From Enterobacteriaceae bacterium RIT693 (GTDB taxonomy: Bacteria > Pseudomonadota > Gammaproteobacteria > Enterobacterales > Enterobacteriaceae), in contig WJYK01000022.1 of NCBI GenBank assembly GCA_009668225.1, positions 1 through 51,877 on the forward strand: 51,877 nucleotides of DNA, in the 5' to 3' direction. The position numbers were made by a program, and so were the translations under genes. Below the pieces are notes generated by a model. That model had not been told where the DNA came from. It did no database searches and worked only from the letters and a program-made list of their open reading frames with translations. Shown here one piece after another: positions 34,507-44,423 of the stretch. Numbering within the stretch: position 1 is the first letter of the stretch; each line of letters begins with the position of its first letter.

Positions 34507-35868
34507 ATGTTTGATAATTTAACAGACCGTCTGTCGCGTACCCTGCGCAATATTAGCGGCCGTGGGCGGCTAACCGAAGAAAACGTTAAAGAGACGCTGC
34601 GCGAAGTGCGCATGGCGCTGCTGGAAGCGGACGTTGCGCTACCGGTGGTGCGTGATTTTATCAACCGCGTAAAAGAAAAAGCGGTTGGTCATGAAGTTAA
34701 CAAAAGCCTGACGCCGGGCCAGGAGTTCGTCAAAATCGTTCGCGCTGAACTGGTTTCTGCGATGGGCGAAGAGAACAGCAGCCTTAACCTTGCGGCACAG
34801 CCGCCGGCCGTTGTGCTGATGGCGGGCCTGCAGGGTGCCGGTAAAACGACCAGCGTCGGTAAGTTAGGTAAGTTCCTGCGCGAAAAGCAGAAGAAAAAAG
34901 TGTTAGTGGTGTCGGCGGACGTTTATCGCCCTGCGGCGATTAAACAGCTGGAAACCCTGGCCCAGCAGGTTGAGGTGGATTTCTTCCCGTCCGACGCGCA
35001 GCAAAAACCTGTCGACATCGTTAACGCCGCGCTGAAGGAAGCGAAGCTGAAGTTCTACGACGTGCTGCTGGTGGATACCGCCGGCCGTCTGCACGTTGAT
35101 GAAGCGATGATGGACGAAATCAAACAGGTTCATGCCGCGATTAAACCGGTAGAAACGCTGTTTGTGGTCGATGCAATGACCGGTCAGGATGCGGCAAATA
35201 CCGCGAAGGCGTTCAACGAAGCGCTGCCGCTGACCGGCGTAGTGCTGACGAAAGTGGACGGTGATGCCCGCGGCGGTGCGGCGCTGTCGATTCGCCATAT
35301 CACCGGCAAACCAATCAAGTTCCTTGGCGTTGGCGAGAAAACCGAAGCGCTGGAGCCGTTCCACCCGGACCGTATCGCTTCCCGTATCCTCGGCATGGGC
35401 GACGTGCTGTCGCTGATTGAAGATATTGAAAGCAAGGTTGACCGTGCGCAGGCTGAGAAACTTGCCAGCAAGCTGAAAAAAGGCGATGGCTTCGACCTTA
35501 CTGACTTCCTCGAGCAGCTTAAGCAGATGAAGAACATGGGCGGTATGGCGAGCATGATGAGCAAGCTGCCGGGCATGGGCCAGCTGCCGGACAACGTCAA
35601 ATCCCAGATGGACGACAAGGTGCTGGTGCGCATGGAGGCGATTATCAGCTCGATGACGCTGAAAGAACGCGCGCAGCCGGAGATCATTAAAGGTTCCCGG
35701 AAGCGCCGTATCGCGCAGGGTTCCGGCATGCAGGTGCAGGACGTTAACCGCTTGCTGAAGCAGTTTGACGACATGCAGCGCATGATGAAGAAAATGAAGA
35801 AAGGCGGAATGGCCAAAATGATGCGTGGCATGAAGGGCATGATGCCGCCTGGCTTCCCTGGCCGCTAA
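34507..35868 (+). CDS. ffh: Signal recognition particle GTPase Ffh
   Basis: 453 residues. Together with 4.5S RNA it targets membrane proteins to FtsY and SecYEG. The N domain (residues 1-90), G domain with G1 GLQGAGKTTSVGKL (near 101-114), DTAGRLH, TKVDGDARGGAAL, and the methionine-rich M domain (about 325-453, ending in MKKMKKGGMAKMMRGMKGMM) are all present. It is the usual size for enterobacteria and highly conserved. Confidence 0.98.
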   Translation: MFDNLTDRLSRTLRNISGRGRLTEENVKETLREVRMALLEADVALPVVRDFINRVKEKAVGHEVNKSLTPGQEFVKIVRAELVSAMGEENSSLNLAAQPPAVVLMAGLQGAGKTTSVGKLGKFLREKQKKKVLVVSADVYRPAAIKQLETLAQQVEVDFFPSDAQQKPVDIVNAALKEAKLKFYDVLLVDTAGRLHVDEAMMDEIKQVHAAIKPVETLFVVDAMTGQDAANTAKAFNEALPLTGVVLTKVDGDARGGAALSIRHITGKPIKFLGVGEKTEALEPFHPDRIASRILGMGDVLSLIEDIESKVDRAQAEKLASKLKKGDGFDLTDFLEQLKQMKNMGGMASMMSKLPGMGQLPDNVKSQMDDKVLVRMEAIISSMTLKERAQPEIIKGSRKRRIAQGSGMQVQDVNRLLKQFDDMQRMMKKMKKGGMAKMMRGMKGMMPPGFPGR

Positions 35869-35904
35869 TTTTTAGAGGCCTGGCTTATTTGCCATTTTTG
35901 CGCC

Positions 35905-36000
35905 GGGGTGTGCTCGTCATCCTCACGTACTGCGTGTACGCTCCGGTGACTGCGCGTACGCCGACACAAAACTGGCTGCAACGCCAACGGCCTTTTATAG
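35905..36000. repeat. Imperfect palindromic intergenic element after ffh
   Basis: Contains GCGTGTACGC and GCGCGTACGC, each nearly self-complementary and able to pair with one another, inside a stretch starting GTGCTCGTCATCCTCACG and ending near TTTTATAGCAG. It looks like a dispersed enterobacterial repeat, but I cannot name the family. Confidence 0.45.
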
Positions 36001-36061
36001 CAGAGTGATTAACTGCTGATTGCATTTTCCCCAGAAATCAGTAAAATTTTCGGGCTTTTAA

Positions 36062-36370
<309 letters not shown>

Positions 36371-36388
36371 TCTGTCACGGTGGTCATG

Positions 36389-36937
36389 ATGAGCAAGCAA
36401 CTCGCCGCACAGGCTCCTGTTAACCCAATTGTGTTGGGCAAGATGGGCTCCTCCTACGGTATTCGTGGTTGGCTCAGAGTGTTTTCCTCCACCGAAGACG
36501 CCGAAAGCATTTTTGACTACCAGCCCTGGTTCATCCAGCGCGGCGGTCAGTGGCAGCAAGTACAGCTGGAAAGCTGGAAGCACCACAATCAGGATCTGAT
36601 CATCAAGCTGCAAGGCGTTGAAGATCGGGATGCCGCGAATCTTCTGACCAATTGCGAAATTGTCGTGGATTCAACGCAACTGCCGGCTCTTGAAGCGGGT
36701 GACTATTACTGGAAAGATCTTATGGGCTGCCAGGTAGTGACCACTCAGGGGTACCAGCTCGGTAAAGTCATCGATATGATGGAAACCGGCTCGAATGACG
36801 TTCTCGTCATCAAGGCAAACCTGAAGGATGCATTTGGCATCAAGGAGCGGCTGGTTCCGTTCCTCGATGGGCAGGTTATCAAGAAAGTCGATCTCGCTAC
36901 TCAAACTATTGAAGTAGATTGGGATCCTGGTTTTTAA
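36389..36937 (+). CDS. rimM: 16S rRNA processing protein RimM
   Basis: 182 residues ([20 protein letters not shown]...), ending EVDWDPGF as in E. coli. It has an N-terminal RimM beta-barrel and a C-terminal PRC-barrel-like domain ([14 protein letters not shown]...[13 protein letters not shown]). It assists 30S 3' domain assembly and binds uS19. Two adjacent ATGs (36386 and 36389) are possible; I took the second, matching the E. coli N-terminus. Confidence 0.97.
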   Translation: MSKQLAAQAPVNPIVLGKMGSSYGIRGWLRVFSSTEDAESIFDYQPWFIQRGGQWQQVQLESWKHHNQDLIIKLQGVEDRDAANLLTNCEIVVDSTQLPALEAGDYYWKDLMGCQVVTTQGYQLGKVIDMMETGSNDVLVIKANLKDAFGIKERLVPFLDGQVIKKVDLATQTIEVDWDPGF

Positions 36938-36983
36938 AACTCCGAAATCATACGGTAGTCGCTAGCATAGTGGGGATTGGCTT

Positions 36984-37751
36984 GTGTTTATTGGTGTCGT
37001 TAGCCTGTTTCCTGAAATGTTCCGCGCAATTACCGATTACGGGGTAACTGGCCGGGCAGTAAAAAATGGCCTGCTGAGCATTCAAAGCTGGAGTCCGCGT
37101 GACTTCACCTATGACCGGCACCGTACCGTGGACGACCGTCCTTACGGCGGCGGACCGGGAATGCTGATGATGGTGAATCCTTTGCGGGAAGCCATCCACG
37201 CAGCGAAAGCGGCGGCAGGGGAAGGTGCTAAGGTTATCTATCTTTCACCTCAGGGGCGCAAGCTTGATCAAGCGGGCGTCAGTGAACTGGCAACAAACGA
37301 GAAGCTAATTCTGGTTTGCGGCCGTTACGAAGGGATCGATGAGCGCGTGATCCAAACCGAAATTGACGAAGAATGGTCAATCGGCGATTACGTTCTCAGC
37401 GGCGGTGAGCTGCCAGCGATGACGCTGATTGACTCAGTCTCCCGGTTTATTCCGGGCGTGCTGGGACATGAAGCTTCGGCAACCGAAGATTCGTTTGCTG
37501 AGGGGTTGCTGGATTGCCCTCACTATACCCGTCCTGAAGTGTTGGATGGCATGGAAGTACCGGCGGTATTACTGTCGGGGAACCATGCGGAGATTCGCCG
37601 TTGGCGCCTGAAACAGTCGCTGGGCCGAACCTGGCTTAGAAGACCTGAACTTTTGGAAAACCTGGCTCTGACTGAAGAGCAAGCAAGGTTGCTGGCGGAG
37701 TTCAAAAAAGAACATACGCAACAGCAACATAAACATGATGGGCAAGGTTAA
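36984..37751 (+). CDS. trmD: tRNA (guanine-N1-)-methyltransferase TrmD
   Basis: 255 residues from GTG 36984. It makes m1G37 in tRNAs read with G36, preventing frameshifting. The SPOUT trefoil-knot residues are present: [25 protein letters not shown] and [23 protein letters not shown] lies in the N-terminal part. Third gene of the operon; an ERIC element follows before rplS. Confidence 0.97.
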   Translation: MFIGVVSLFPEMFRAITDYGVTGRAVKNGLLSIQSWSPRDFTYDRHRTVDDRPYGGGPGMLMMVNPLREAIHAAKAAAGEGAKVIYLSPQGRKLDQAGVSELATNEKLILVCGRYEGIDERVIQTEIDEEWSIGDYVLSGGELPAMTLIDSVSRFIPGVLGHEASATEDSFAEGLLDCPHYTRPEVLDGMEVPAVLLSGNHAEIRRWRLKQSLGRTWLRRPELLENLALTEEQARLLAEFKKEHTQQQHKHDGQG

Positions 37752-37766
37752 TCCTTCCCAAAGCCC

Positions 37767-37890
37767 CTAAATAGTTGGCGTTGCAGCAAGATGGCAAGCG
37801 AGTGAATCCCGATGAGCTTACTTTGGTAAGTGATTCGGGTGAAGGAGAGCAGCCAGCGCAGATGCAGCTTCAAATATGACGGGGATATAT
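37767..37890. repeat. ERIC element between trmD and rplS
   Basis: The core GTGAATCCCGATGAGCTTAC and GGTAAGTGATTCGGGTGAAG correspond to the two ERIC core arms, with outer arms GCAAGATGGCAAGCGA and GCAGATGCAGCTTCAAATAT. At about 124 bp it is full length. It is transcribed within the rpsP operon. Confidence 0.85.
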
Positions 37891-37915
37891 CAGTTTACCC
37901 AGGATAAGAGATTAA

Positions 37916-38266
<351 letters not shown>

Positions 38267-38290
38267 GATTCGCTTAGGCGACATCCAAAT

Positions 38291-38321
38291 AAAAGGGCTG
38301 CCATCCGGCAGCCCTTTTTTA
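38291..38321 (+). terminator. rplS operon terminator
   Basis: AAGGGCTGCC-ATCC-GGCAGCCC followed by six T, 25 bp after the rplS stop. Confidence 0.93.
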
Positions 38322-38407
38322 TAGCGTAAATGTCGAAGTGCATTACCTGTAAAAAGGTCAGAACGGTGTGCGAATAAAAAGATGAACTATGTTCTCTGCT
38401 TTACCCC

Positions 38408-38439
38408 AAACAGCTGAAAATCACGTTTTTCAGCTGTTT
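38408..38439. other. Perfect 13-bp hairpin between rplS and yfiB
   Basis: AAACAGCTGAAAA and its complement with a short loop. It lies between two copies of the rplS-type terminator; on either strand it could act as a further transcription stop. Confidence 0.6.
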
Positions 38440-38452
38440 GTCACCGGACTGA

Positions 38453-38480
38453 AAGGGCTGCCATCTGGCAGCCCTTTTTT
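38453..38480 (+). terminator. Second copy of the rplS-type terminator
   Basis: AAGGGCTGCC-ATCT-GGCAGCCC plus six T, differing from 38291-38321 by one loop base and placed 160 bp further on, 20 bp from the convergent yfiB stop. Confidence 0.85.
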
Positions 38481-38500
38481 ATGCGCGGAATTCGCTGAAA

Positions 38501-38986
38501 TTATGGGGCCGTAATGACGACCGCAACGCGGCGGTTTTCGGCACGGCCTTCGCCGGTACTGTTGCTGGCCACCGGATATTTCTTACCGAGTCCTTGCGTG
38601 GTGAGATTGCTGCGCGGGATTTTAGCGCCTTCAGCCCAGACATCCGCGACGATATTCGCGCGCTTGAGAGAGAGCTGTTCATTGTAGCCGTCTTCGCCGT
38701 AGTTATCGGTATGGCCATCAAGGCGGGCGTGCTTCAGGCCGGTTGCTGAGAGCTTCGCGGCCATTGACTGGATGGTTTGATAGCTTTCAGGCTGCAATTT
38801 GTATTGGTTTTTACCAAACAGGATCTTGTCGGACAGCCCAAGTGACCAGCCGTCGTTTGACTCAGAGAAGCCATAGGAGCGCATGGCGGCAACTTGCTCA
38901 GGAGAGAACGTCGAGGGTGGAGCCTGGCAGCCGGTTAACAGGAATGAAAAGAGCATTGCTGGTGCGAATAAGCGCGAAGCTATCAT
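38501..38986 (-). CDS. yfiB: OmpA-like outer-membrane lipoprotein YfiB
   Basis: 161 residues with lipobox LLTGC and an OmpA-type peptidoglycan-binding domain (ARLDGHTDNYGEDGYNEQLSLKRANIV, then LTTQGLGKKYPVASN...RAENRRVAVVI). In the YfiBNR system, best studied in Pseudomonas, YfiB captures the periplasmic repressor YfiR at the outer membrane and so releases the cyclase YfiN. Its start overlaps yfiN by 4 bp (ATGA). Confidence 0.94.
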   Translation of the reverse strand: MIASRLFAPAMLFSFLLTGCQAPPSTFSPEQVAAMRSYGFSESNDGWSLGLSDKILFGKNQYKLQPESYQTIQSMAAKLSATGLKHARLDGHTDNYGEDGYNEQLSLKRANIVADVWAEGAKIPRSNLTTQGLGKKYPVASNSTGEGRAENRRVAVVITAP

Positions 38987-40227
38987 AATGAATTCCTTTG
39001 GTGCTGTTTTGTAAGCAACTCACGTTGCTTGTGTTTTTCTATATACATATTGCGGTCAGCGGTTTCCATCAGGTTTTCCGCCGACGTAATATCTTTAGCG
39101 AGCGCAACGCCGACGCTAAGCGTCATCGTGACCCAGTGCCCTCCCGGGAGGAGAATGGGTTGCTCGATAATTTCTTTTAGCTGCTTTAGCACCAGAGTTG
39201 CTTCGTTATCGCTATTAACAGAGTGGAGCAGCATGGCAAATTCGTCACCGCCCAGACGGAAGGCCAGATGGCGGGTGTTAGCAAAAGCCAGTAGCCGTTT
39301 TGCGACTTCAATGAGCACGGCGTCTCCCGCAGCGTGCCCCCAGGTATCATTAACAAACTTGAAATTATCGCCGTCCATAAACAACAGAGCACTGTCTTTC
39401 AGTGTATCTGCATCTTCAATCAGCTTATCCAAAGCACAGCGGAAGGCCGCACGGTTTGCCAGGCCAGTGAGAGAGTCCTGGAGTGCGGTTTTTTGCAGCG
39501 AGGCGTTCTTAAGCTGTAGCTGGCTTTGCCACTCTTCCATCTCATCCAGCAGGCTATTAAAGTCGAGGGCAAAAAGGTGGAATTCTTCGATTTTTTCCGG
39601 CGATACGCGACGGGAAAAATTGCGGTTGCTGCGCACGTCGTGAACCACGTCGGTAATATTCTGCAGTGCGGCATCAATGTCTTGATGCAGGTGGCGTGAA
39701 ATACCCAATGCGATAACAGAGGCCAGTAGAATACAGGCCGTCAGTACGCCTAATGAAAGCCAGACGAACAGGGTAACGGTGGCATCCGTCCCGATCAGGC
39801 GCATTTCGCCGATGATTTTACCGTTATGCCAGATGGGCTGCCTGATAGGATGGGGATAGAGCCACTGCGTGACCAGTCCACCGACCATATCGCGCTGAGC
39901 GGGTTTATCGGCCTGCCAGTGGGTCAATTCTTTACCGTTAGCGTCCACAACCTTTGCGGCGGTAAACTGCCCTTGTTTGCCCAGTATCGCGAGGGTTTCA
40001 TTTGCGGCAGCGCCATCGCGGAAAACAACCGCTGCCTCCAGGCTGTGGCTAACGGTAACGGCCAGTAACTCCAGATTTTTTTGGGCGTATTGCCGGAGCG
40101 TCAACATTGAGGCGACGGAAAGCAACAGCCAGACAATGAGCATGGCTATTACCACACTAATAATGCTGATTCTGCGTAACGTTCCTTTAAACGTCGGACG
40201 TGACGGCATGGTCAAATCCTTATTCAT
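38983..40227 (-). CDS. dgcN: Membrane diguanylate cyclase YfiN/DgcN
   Basis: 414 residues from ATG 40225-40227. The N-terminal helix (about 20-42), a periplasmic PAS-like sensor, a second helix (about 150-172), a HAMP linker ending in the conserved NITDVVHDVRSNRNFSRRVS, then a GGDEF domain (DSLTGLANRAAF, DGDNFKFVNDTWGH, RLGGDEFAM). The active-site motif is intact; the RxxD inhibitory site expected just before it is absent. It makes c-di-GMP when freed from YfiR and in E. coli also affects division under stress. It overlaps yfiR by 8 bp. Confidence 0.95.
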   Translation of the reverse strand: MNKDLTMPSRPTFKGTLRRISIISVVIAMLIVWLLLSVASMLTLRQYAQKNLELLAVTVSHSLEAAVVFRDGAAANETLAILGKQGQFTAAKVVDANGKELTHWQADKPAQRDMVGGLVTQWLYPHPIRQPIWHNGKIIGEMRLIGTDATVTLFVWLSLGVLTACILLASVIALGISRHLHQDIDAALQNITDVVHDVRSNRNFSRRVSPEKIEEFHLFALDFNSLLDEMEEWQSQLQLKNASLQKTALQDSLTGLANRAAFRCALDKLIEDADTLKDSALLFMDGDNFKFVNDTWGHAAGDAVLIEVAKRLLAFANTRHLAFRLGGDEFAMLLHSVNSDNEATLVLKQLKEIIEQPILLPGGHWVTMTLSVGVALAKDITSAENLMETADRNMYIEKHKQRELLTKQHQRNSL

Positions 40228-40756
40228 GACTATTATTCCCAGGCCGAGCCAGCAGTAATACATCCGGACTAACCCTGACGCCGCTTCGCGTTAATGCATC
40301 AAGATTTACCGAAAAAGAAACTGCGTCTTTATGAATATTCAGGCAGAAAGCGCTGCCAATTATGCACTGTGGGTTTTGCTCGGCAATTAACAATAAGGGT
40401 CGAGACTGATAGCGTTCTATTAATTGCAACTGCTGTTGTGGTGACTCGTTACCAAAATAGATCCCGTCGCATTGTGCCCGTAATGCCTCTTCGTCCGACT
40501 TAATGAGCAGCGGCTGAAAGGATATATCGCTATTTTTATTGCTCAGCGTAGCGGCATAGGCGGCGGTTGAGAAGATACACAGTCTGGGAAGACCCTGAAG
40601 CTGGGGCCAGCGCGTATAGCTTACAATACCGGCAACAATGGTACGAACCTTGTCAGACAGAGCCGGGCTAGCCGGTTGAGAGGCCAGCGTTCGGGACATA
40701 AATATCAGGCAGACGAAAAACGCCGTAAATAAAGTTAGCACGCGCGAAATAGGCAT
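40220..40756 (-). CDS. yfiR: Periplasmic YfiN repressor YfiR
   Basis: 178 residues from ATG 40754-40756 with GGAG upstream. A signal peptide (SRVLTLFTAFFVCLIFMSRTLA) precedes the YfiR domain (VRTIVAGIVSYTRWPQL, CDGIYFGNESP, LLLIAEQNPQCIIGSAFCLNI, FSVNLDALTRSGVRVSPDVLLLAR) with its conserved cysteines. It binds the periplasmic domain of YfiN and holds it inactive. First gene of yfiRNB. Confidence 0.94.
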   Translation of the reverse strand: MPISRVLTLFTAFFVCLIFMSRTLASQPASPALSDKVRTIVAGIVSYTRWPQLQGLPRLCIFSTAAYAATLSNKNSDISFQPLLIKSDEEALRAQCDGIYFGNESPQQQLQLIERYQSRPLLLIAEQNPQCIIGSAFCLNIHKDAVSFSVNLDALTRSGVRVSPDVLLLARPGNNSHE

Positions 40757-41068
40757 GGTTTTCACGCTCCACCTGACCAAAAGCCGCGTAGCCTGTGAAA
40801 CGGGCCTTTATTATTTATGGTATCGACGTTGAGCATATCACTCCCGCATTATCCCGTCATTCATTCCCAGGTGTGATGATATTCCTGATTATTGAAAATA
40901 ATAAAGAGAATAGCCCTGAAATGATGGCGCAAATCGTTATCTATATCCTCCACGAAGAAAAACTACCACGCGCCTGGATAATATCAGCATAGAAGGGGAA
41001 TGAATTTTTACGCGCGGTTTTGTTTGTTATTGCATTTTTGTCCATAAAACACGCATTTTTATGTCTAG

Positions 41069-41161
41069 TGTAATATTTTCTTTACGATTGATGCGTTTAT
41101 AAGCGCTATTGAATCGTTAGTGTAACGATTAATTTACGTATATTGGATTGCAATCTTTACT
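41069..41161 (+). promoter_or_regulatory. TyrR operator region of aroF-tyrA
   Basis: Two good TyrR boxes of the TGTAAA-N6-TTTACA type: TGTAAT-N6-TTTACG (41069-41086) and TGTAAC-N6-TTTACG (41121-41138). A weaker third one is TGGATT-N6-TTTACT (41144-41161). E. coli aroF also has three boxes mediating tyrosine repression. The rest of the 40757-41234 gap shows no gene. Confidence 0.8.
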
Positions 41162-41234
41162 GCTGGCGGGTAAAGTAAGACCTCCTCCACGAGGAAACGA
41201 CTATCGCAAACGAGCTAAATACAGGACAGCCATC

Positions 41235-42305
41235 ATGCAAAAAGACGCGCTTAACAATGTTCATATCTCTGACGAACAAATACTTATCACGCCGGATCAG
41301 CTGAAAGCGGAATTCCCACTCACTGCGGCTCAGGAAGCGCAAATTGAGCAATCCCGTCAGACGATTTCCAACATCATTGCCGGTCGCGATCCGCGTCTGC
41401 TGGTGGTTTGTGGACCTTGCTCGATCCACGATCCGGAAGCTGCTATTGAATACGCTCGTCGTTTTAAAGCTCTGTCTGAACAAGTTAGCGATAGTCTGTA
41501 CCTCGTGATGCGCGTCTATTTTGAAAAGCCTCGTACTACCGTTGGTTGGAAAGGGCTTATCAACGACCCGCATATGGATGGCTCGTTTGATGTGGAAGCA
41601 GGGCTGAAAATTGCGCGTCGCCTGCTGGTTGAGCTGGTAAGCCTGGGGCTGCCGCTGGCAACCGAGGCGCTGGATCCAAATAGTCCACAATACCTGGGCG
41701 ACCTGTTTAGCTGGTCTGCAATTGGTGCCCGCACTACTGAATCCCAGACACACCGCGAAATGGCTTCTGGCCTTTCTATGCCGGTTGGTTTTAAAAATGG
41801 TACCGATGGCAGCCTGGGGACGGCGATTAACGCCATGCGCGCTGCCGCTATGCCGCACCGTTTCGTGGGCATTAACCAGGCAGGGCAGGTTTGCCTGCTG
41901 CAGACTCAGGGTAACCCGGATGGGCATGTGATTCTGCGCGGCGGCAAAGCGCCTAACTACAGCCCGGCGGATGTTGCCCAGTGTGAAGCCGAAATGCAGA
42001 AAGCAGGCCTGCGTCCGTCCTTGATGATAGATTGCAGCCACGGCAACTCAAATAAAGACTTCCGTCGCCAGCCGGGCGTGGCAGAATCCGCCATTGCTCA
42101 GATTAAAGATGGTAACCGCTCTATTATTGGCCTGATGATTGAAAGTAATATCCATGAAGGTAATCAATCATCAGAGCAGCCGCGCAGCGCAATGAAATAC
42201 GGCGTGTCCGTGACCGATGCATGCATCGACTGGGAAACTACGGACAGCCTGCTGCGTGAGATCCACAAAGATCTGAGCGGTGTGCTGGCGGCTCGTCAGG
42301 CATAA
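41235..42305 (+). CDS. aroF: DAHP synthase, tyrosine-sensitive
   Basis: 356 residues from ATG 41235, matching E. coli AroF; the longer frame from 41148 runs through the operator region. It joins phosphoenolpyruvate and erythrose-4-phosphate in the first shikimate-pathway step. Visible motifs are [38 protein letters not shown] and the metal-binding [13 protein letters not shown]. Assignment to the Tyr-sensitive isoenzyme comes from its operon with tyrA and the TyrR boxes. Confidence 0.97.
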   Translation: MQKDALNNVHISDEQILITPDQLKAEFPLTAAQEAQIEQSRQTISNIIAGRDPRLLVVCGPCSIHDPEAAIEYARRFKALSEQVSDSLYLVMRVYFEKPRTTVGWKGLINDPHMDGSFDVEAGLKIARRLLVELVSLGLPLATEALDPNSPQYLGDLFSWSAIGARTTESQTHREMASGLSMPVGFKNGTDGSLGTAINAMRAAAMPHRFVGINQAGQVCLLQTQGNPDGHVILRGGKAPNYSPADVAQCEAEMQKAGLRPSLMIDCSHGNSNKDFRRQPGVAESAIAQIKDGNRSIIGLMIESNIHEGNQSSEQPRSAMKYGVSVTDACIDWETTDSLLREIHKDLSGVLAARQA

Positions 42306-42315
42306 GAGGTTTACT

Positions 42316-43437
42316 ATGGTGGCTGAATTGACCGCGCTGCGCGATCAAATCGATGAAGTGGATAAAGCGCTACTGGATTTGCTGGCTAAGCGGCTGGAAC
42401 TGGTGGCGGAAGTGGGTGAAGTAAAAAGCCGCTTCGGCTTACCTATTTATGTGCCGGAGCGAGAAACCTCCATGCTGGCGTCTCGCCGTAAAGAGGCCGA
42501 AGCCTTAGGGGTTCCACCGGATTTAATTGAAGACGTGCTGCGCCGCGTAATGCGCGAGTCGTACTCCAGCGAGAACGATAAGGGCTTTAAAACCCTGCAT
42601 CCTTCACTGCGTCCGGTGGTGATTGTGGGCGGCGGCGGCCAGATGGGGCGTCTGTTTGAAAAAATGCTGACGCTTTCCGGCTACCGGGTTCGTATTCTTG
42701 AAAAAGAGGACTGGGATAAAGCGCCGGAACTGTTGGCCGATGCGGGCATGGTGATTGTGAGCGTGCCGATTCACATCACCGAGCAGGTTATCGCTAAGTT
42801 GCCTCCGCTGCCGGCGGACTGCATTCTGGTGGATTTAGCTTCAGTGAAGAATGGCCCGCTGCAGGCGATGCTGGCGGTACATTCTGGCCCGGTACTTGGC
42901 CTGCACCCGATGTTTGGCCCGGACAGCGGCAGTCTGGCAAAACAGGTTGTGGTTTACTGCGACGGCCGCCAGCCGGAAGCTTATCAGTGGCTGCTGGAAC
43001 AGATTCAGGTTTGGGGCGCGCGTTTGCACCGTTCCAGCGCCGTTGAGCACGACCAGAATATGGCGTTTATTCAGGCACTGCGCCACTTCGCGACCTTCGC
43101 GTATGGGCTGCATCTGGCGGAAGAAAACGTACAGCTTGAGCAGCTTCTGGCGCTGTCATCGCCGATTTACCGTCTCGAGCTGGCGATGGTGGGCCGACTG
43201 TTCGCCCAGGATCCACAGCTCTATGCCGACATTATTATGTCGTCGGAAAGTAATCTGGCGCTGATTAAGCGCTATTACAAGCGCTTCGGCGAGGCGATTG
43301 GCCTGCTGGAACACGGTGACAAGCAGGCGTTTATCGACAGCTTCCGTAAAGTGGAGCACTGGTTCGGGGATTACGCTCAACGTTTCCAGAATGAGAGCCG
43401 CGTCCTGTTACGCCAGGCAAATGATAACCGCCAGTAA
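42316..43437 (+). CDS. tyrA: Chorismate mutase / prephenate dehydrogenase
   Basis: 373 residues, the same as E. coli TyrA, starting at ATG 42316 with AGAGG, 10 bp after aroF. Residues 1-90 are an AroQ chorismate mutase ([30 protein letters not shown]). From about 99 the NAD-binding fold has [14 protein letters not shown], and the dehydrogenase continues with [14 protein letters not shown] and [15 protein letters not shown]. It converts chorismate to 4-hydroxyphenylpyruvate for tyrosine. Confidence 0.97.
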   Translation: MVAELTALRDQIDEVDKALLDLLAKRLELVAEVGEVKSRFGLPIYVPERETSMLASRRKEAEALGVPPDLIEDVLRRVMRESYSSENDKGFKTLHPSLRPVVIVGGGGQMGRLFEKMLTLSGYRVRILEKEDWDKAPELLADAGMVIVSVPIHITEQVIAKLPPLPADCILVDLASVKNGPLQAMLAVHSGPVLGLHPMFGPDSGSLAKQVVVYCDGRQPEAYQWLLEQIQVWGARLHRSSAVEHDQNMAFIQALRHFATFAYGLHLAEENVQLEQLLALSSPIYRLELAMVGRLFAQDPQLYADIIMSSESNLALIKRYYKRFGEAIGLLEHGDKQAFIDSFRKVEHWFGDYAQRFQNESRVLLRQANDNRQ

Positions 43438-43460
43438 GTGGCAAAAGGTTTTATAATCAA

Positions 43461-43493
43461 AAGCCAGTGGGAGTTTACCCGCTGGCTTTTTTG
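43461..43493 (+). terminator. aroF-tyrA terminator
   Basis: AAGCCAG-T-GGG and CCC-G-CTGGCTT with a 6-base loop and a T-run, 23 bp after tyrA and directly before the ribosome-binding site of the next gene. Confidence 0.88.
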
Positions 43494-43514
43494 TTTGCCA
43501 AAAGGATACCTGAA

Positions 43515-44387
43515 ATGGCTGAGCCTCAGCTGCTGTTCGACTATATCGGTCACTTACCCGAATGCCCTACGTGGAGCGCAGAAGAAGGTAGCCTCTACTG
43601 GACGGATATTCTTGAGAATGAAATCCACCGCTATCATCTTGCCAGCGGCAAGCATGACATTATTCAGTTTTCCGAAGAGGTGGGCTGCTTTGCTCTGCGC
43701 GAAACCGGCGGGTTTATTGTGGCAATGCGAAGCGGGATTTGGCTGACCAATAACACCGGGCTGATTGTGGGCAAAGTTTGCGATAACCCGAGTAACCCGG
43801 ATCTGGCACGTTTCAACGACGGCGGAACCGACAGGCAGGGGCGTTTTTACGCCGGCACGTTCTGGGGGCCTGGTGACTATAATGGCGCGTTACTTTGTCG
43901 GGTGGATAACGATCTGACGCCGCATGTGATTCAGCATGATATTCACGGCGCTAACGGACTGGCATTTAGCGCGGATGGACAATGGATGTATACCTCGGAC
44001 ACGCCGAATGCCGTGATTTACCGCACCCCTCTGGATGCGCAAGGTGAGCCGGGCGTACGTGAAGTCTTTAAGCGATTTGCCAAAAACGAGGGTGTTCCTG
44101 ACGGAGCTGCGCTGGACAGCGAAGGCTACTATTGGACGGCGCTGTTTGATGGCTACCGTATTGCGCGTATTTCACCTCAGGGGGAGATTGTTGAAGAGCA
44201 CAGCTTGCCCGTGCGCTGCCCAACGATGGTCTGCTTTGGTGGTGATGATATGAAAACGCTATTTATCACCACCACCAGGGAAAATATGGACGAGGACGAG
44301 GTAGCAAGTCTGCCGCTTTCCGGGGCTATCTTCACTTTACGTGTAGACGTGGCTGGAATGGAAAAATTGACGTTTCGCGAAGCGTAA
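43515..44387 (+). CDS. SMP-30/gluconolactonase/LRE family protein
   Basis: 290 residues from ATG 43515 with AAAGGAT upstream; the longer in-frame start at 43467 lies in the tyrA terminator. Six-bladed propeller of SMP-30-type lactonases, with candidate metal ligands in ECPTWSAEEGSLYWTDI, RFNDGGTDRQGRFYAGT, HGANGLAFSADGQWMYTSDT and VPDGAALDSEGYYWTALFDG. Such enzymes hydrolyse sugar lactones; the substrate cannot be told from sequence. It lies between tyrA and pheA, absent there in E. coli K-12, and after a terminator, so it probably has low read-through or its own promoter. Confidence 0.9.
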   Translation: MAEPQLLFDYIGHLPECPTWSAEEGSLYWTDILENEIHRYHLASGKHDIIQFSEEVGCFALRETGGFIVAMRSGIWLTNNTGLIVGKVCDNPSNPDLARFNDGGTDRQGRFYAGTFWGPGDYNGALLCRVDNDLTPHVIQHDIHGANGLAFSADGQWMYTSDTPNAVIYRTPLDAQGEPGVREVFKRFAKNEGVPDGAALDSEGYYWTALFDGYRIARISPQGEIVEEHSLPVRCPTMVCFGGDDMKTLFITTTRENMDEDEVASLPLSGAIFTLRVDVAGMEKLTFREA

Positions 44388-44390
44388 TGC

Positions 44391-44416
44391 GCCCGCCCGA
44401 CACAGGTCGGGCGGGC
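44391..44416. terminator. Hairpin between convergent SMP-30-like gene and pheA
   Basis: GCCCGCCCGAC and its complement with a 4-base loop; followed by ACTTTAAT on the plus strand. Confidence 0.7.
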
Positions 44417-44423
44417 ACTTTAA

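Noticed and set aside
40795-40992. 65-codon plus-strand frame between yfiR and aroF
   Set aside because: No ribosome-binding site or family resemblance; it lies in the regulatory gap before aroF.
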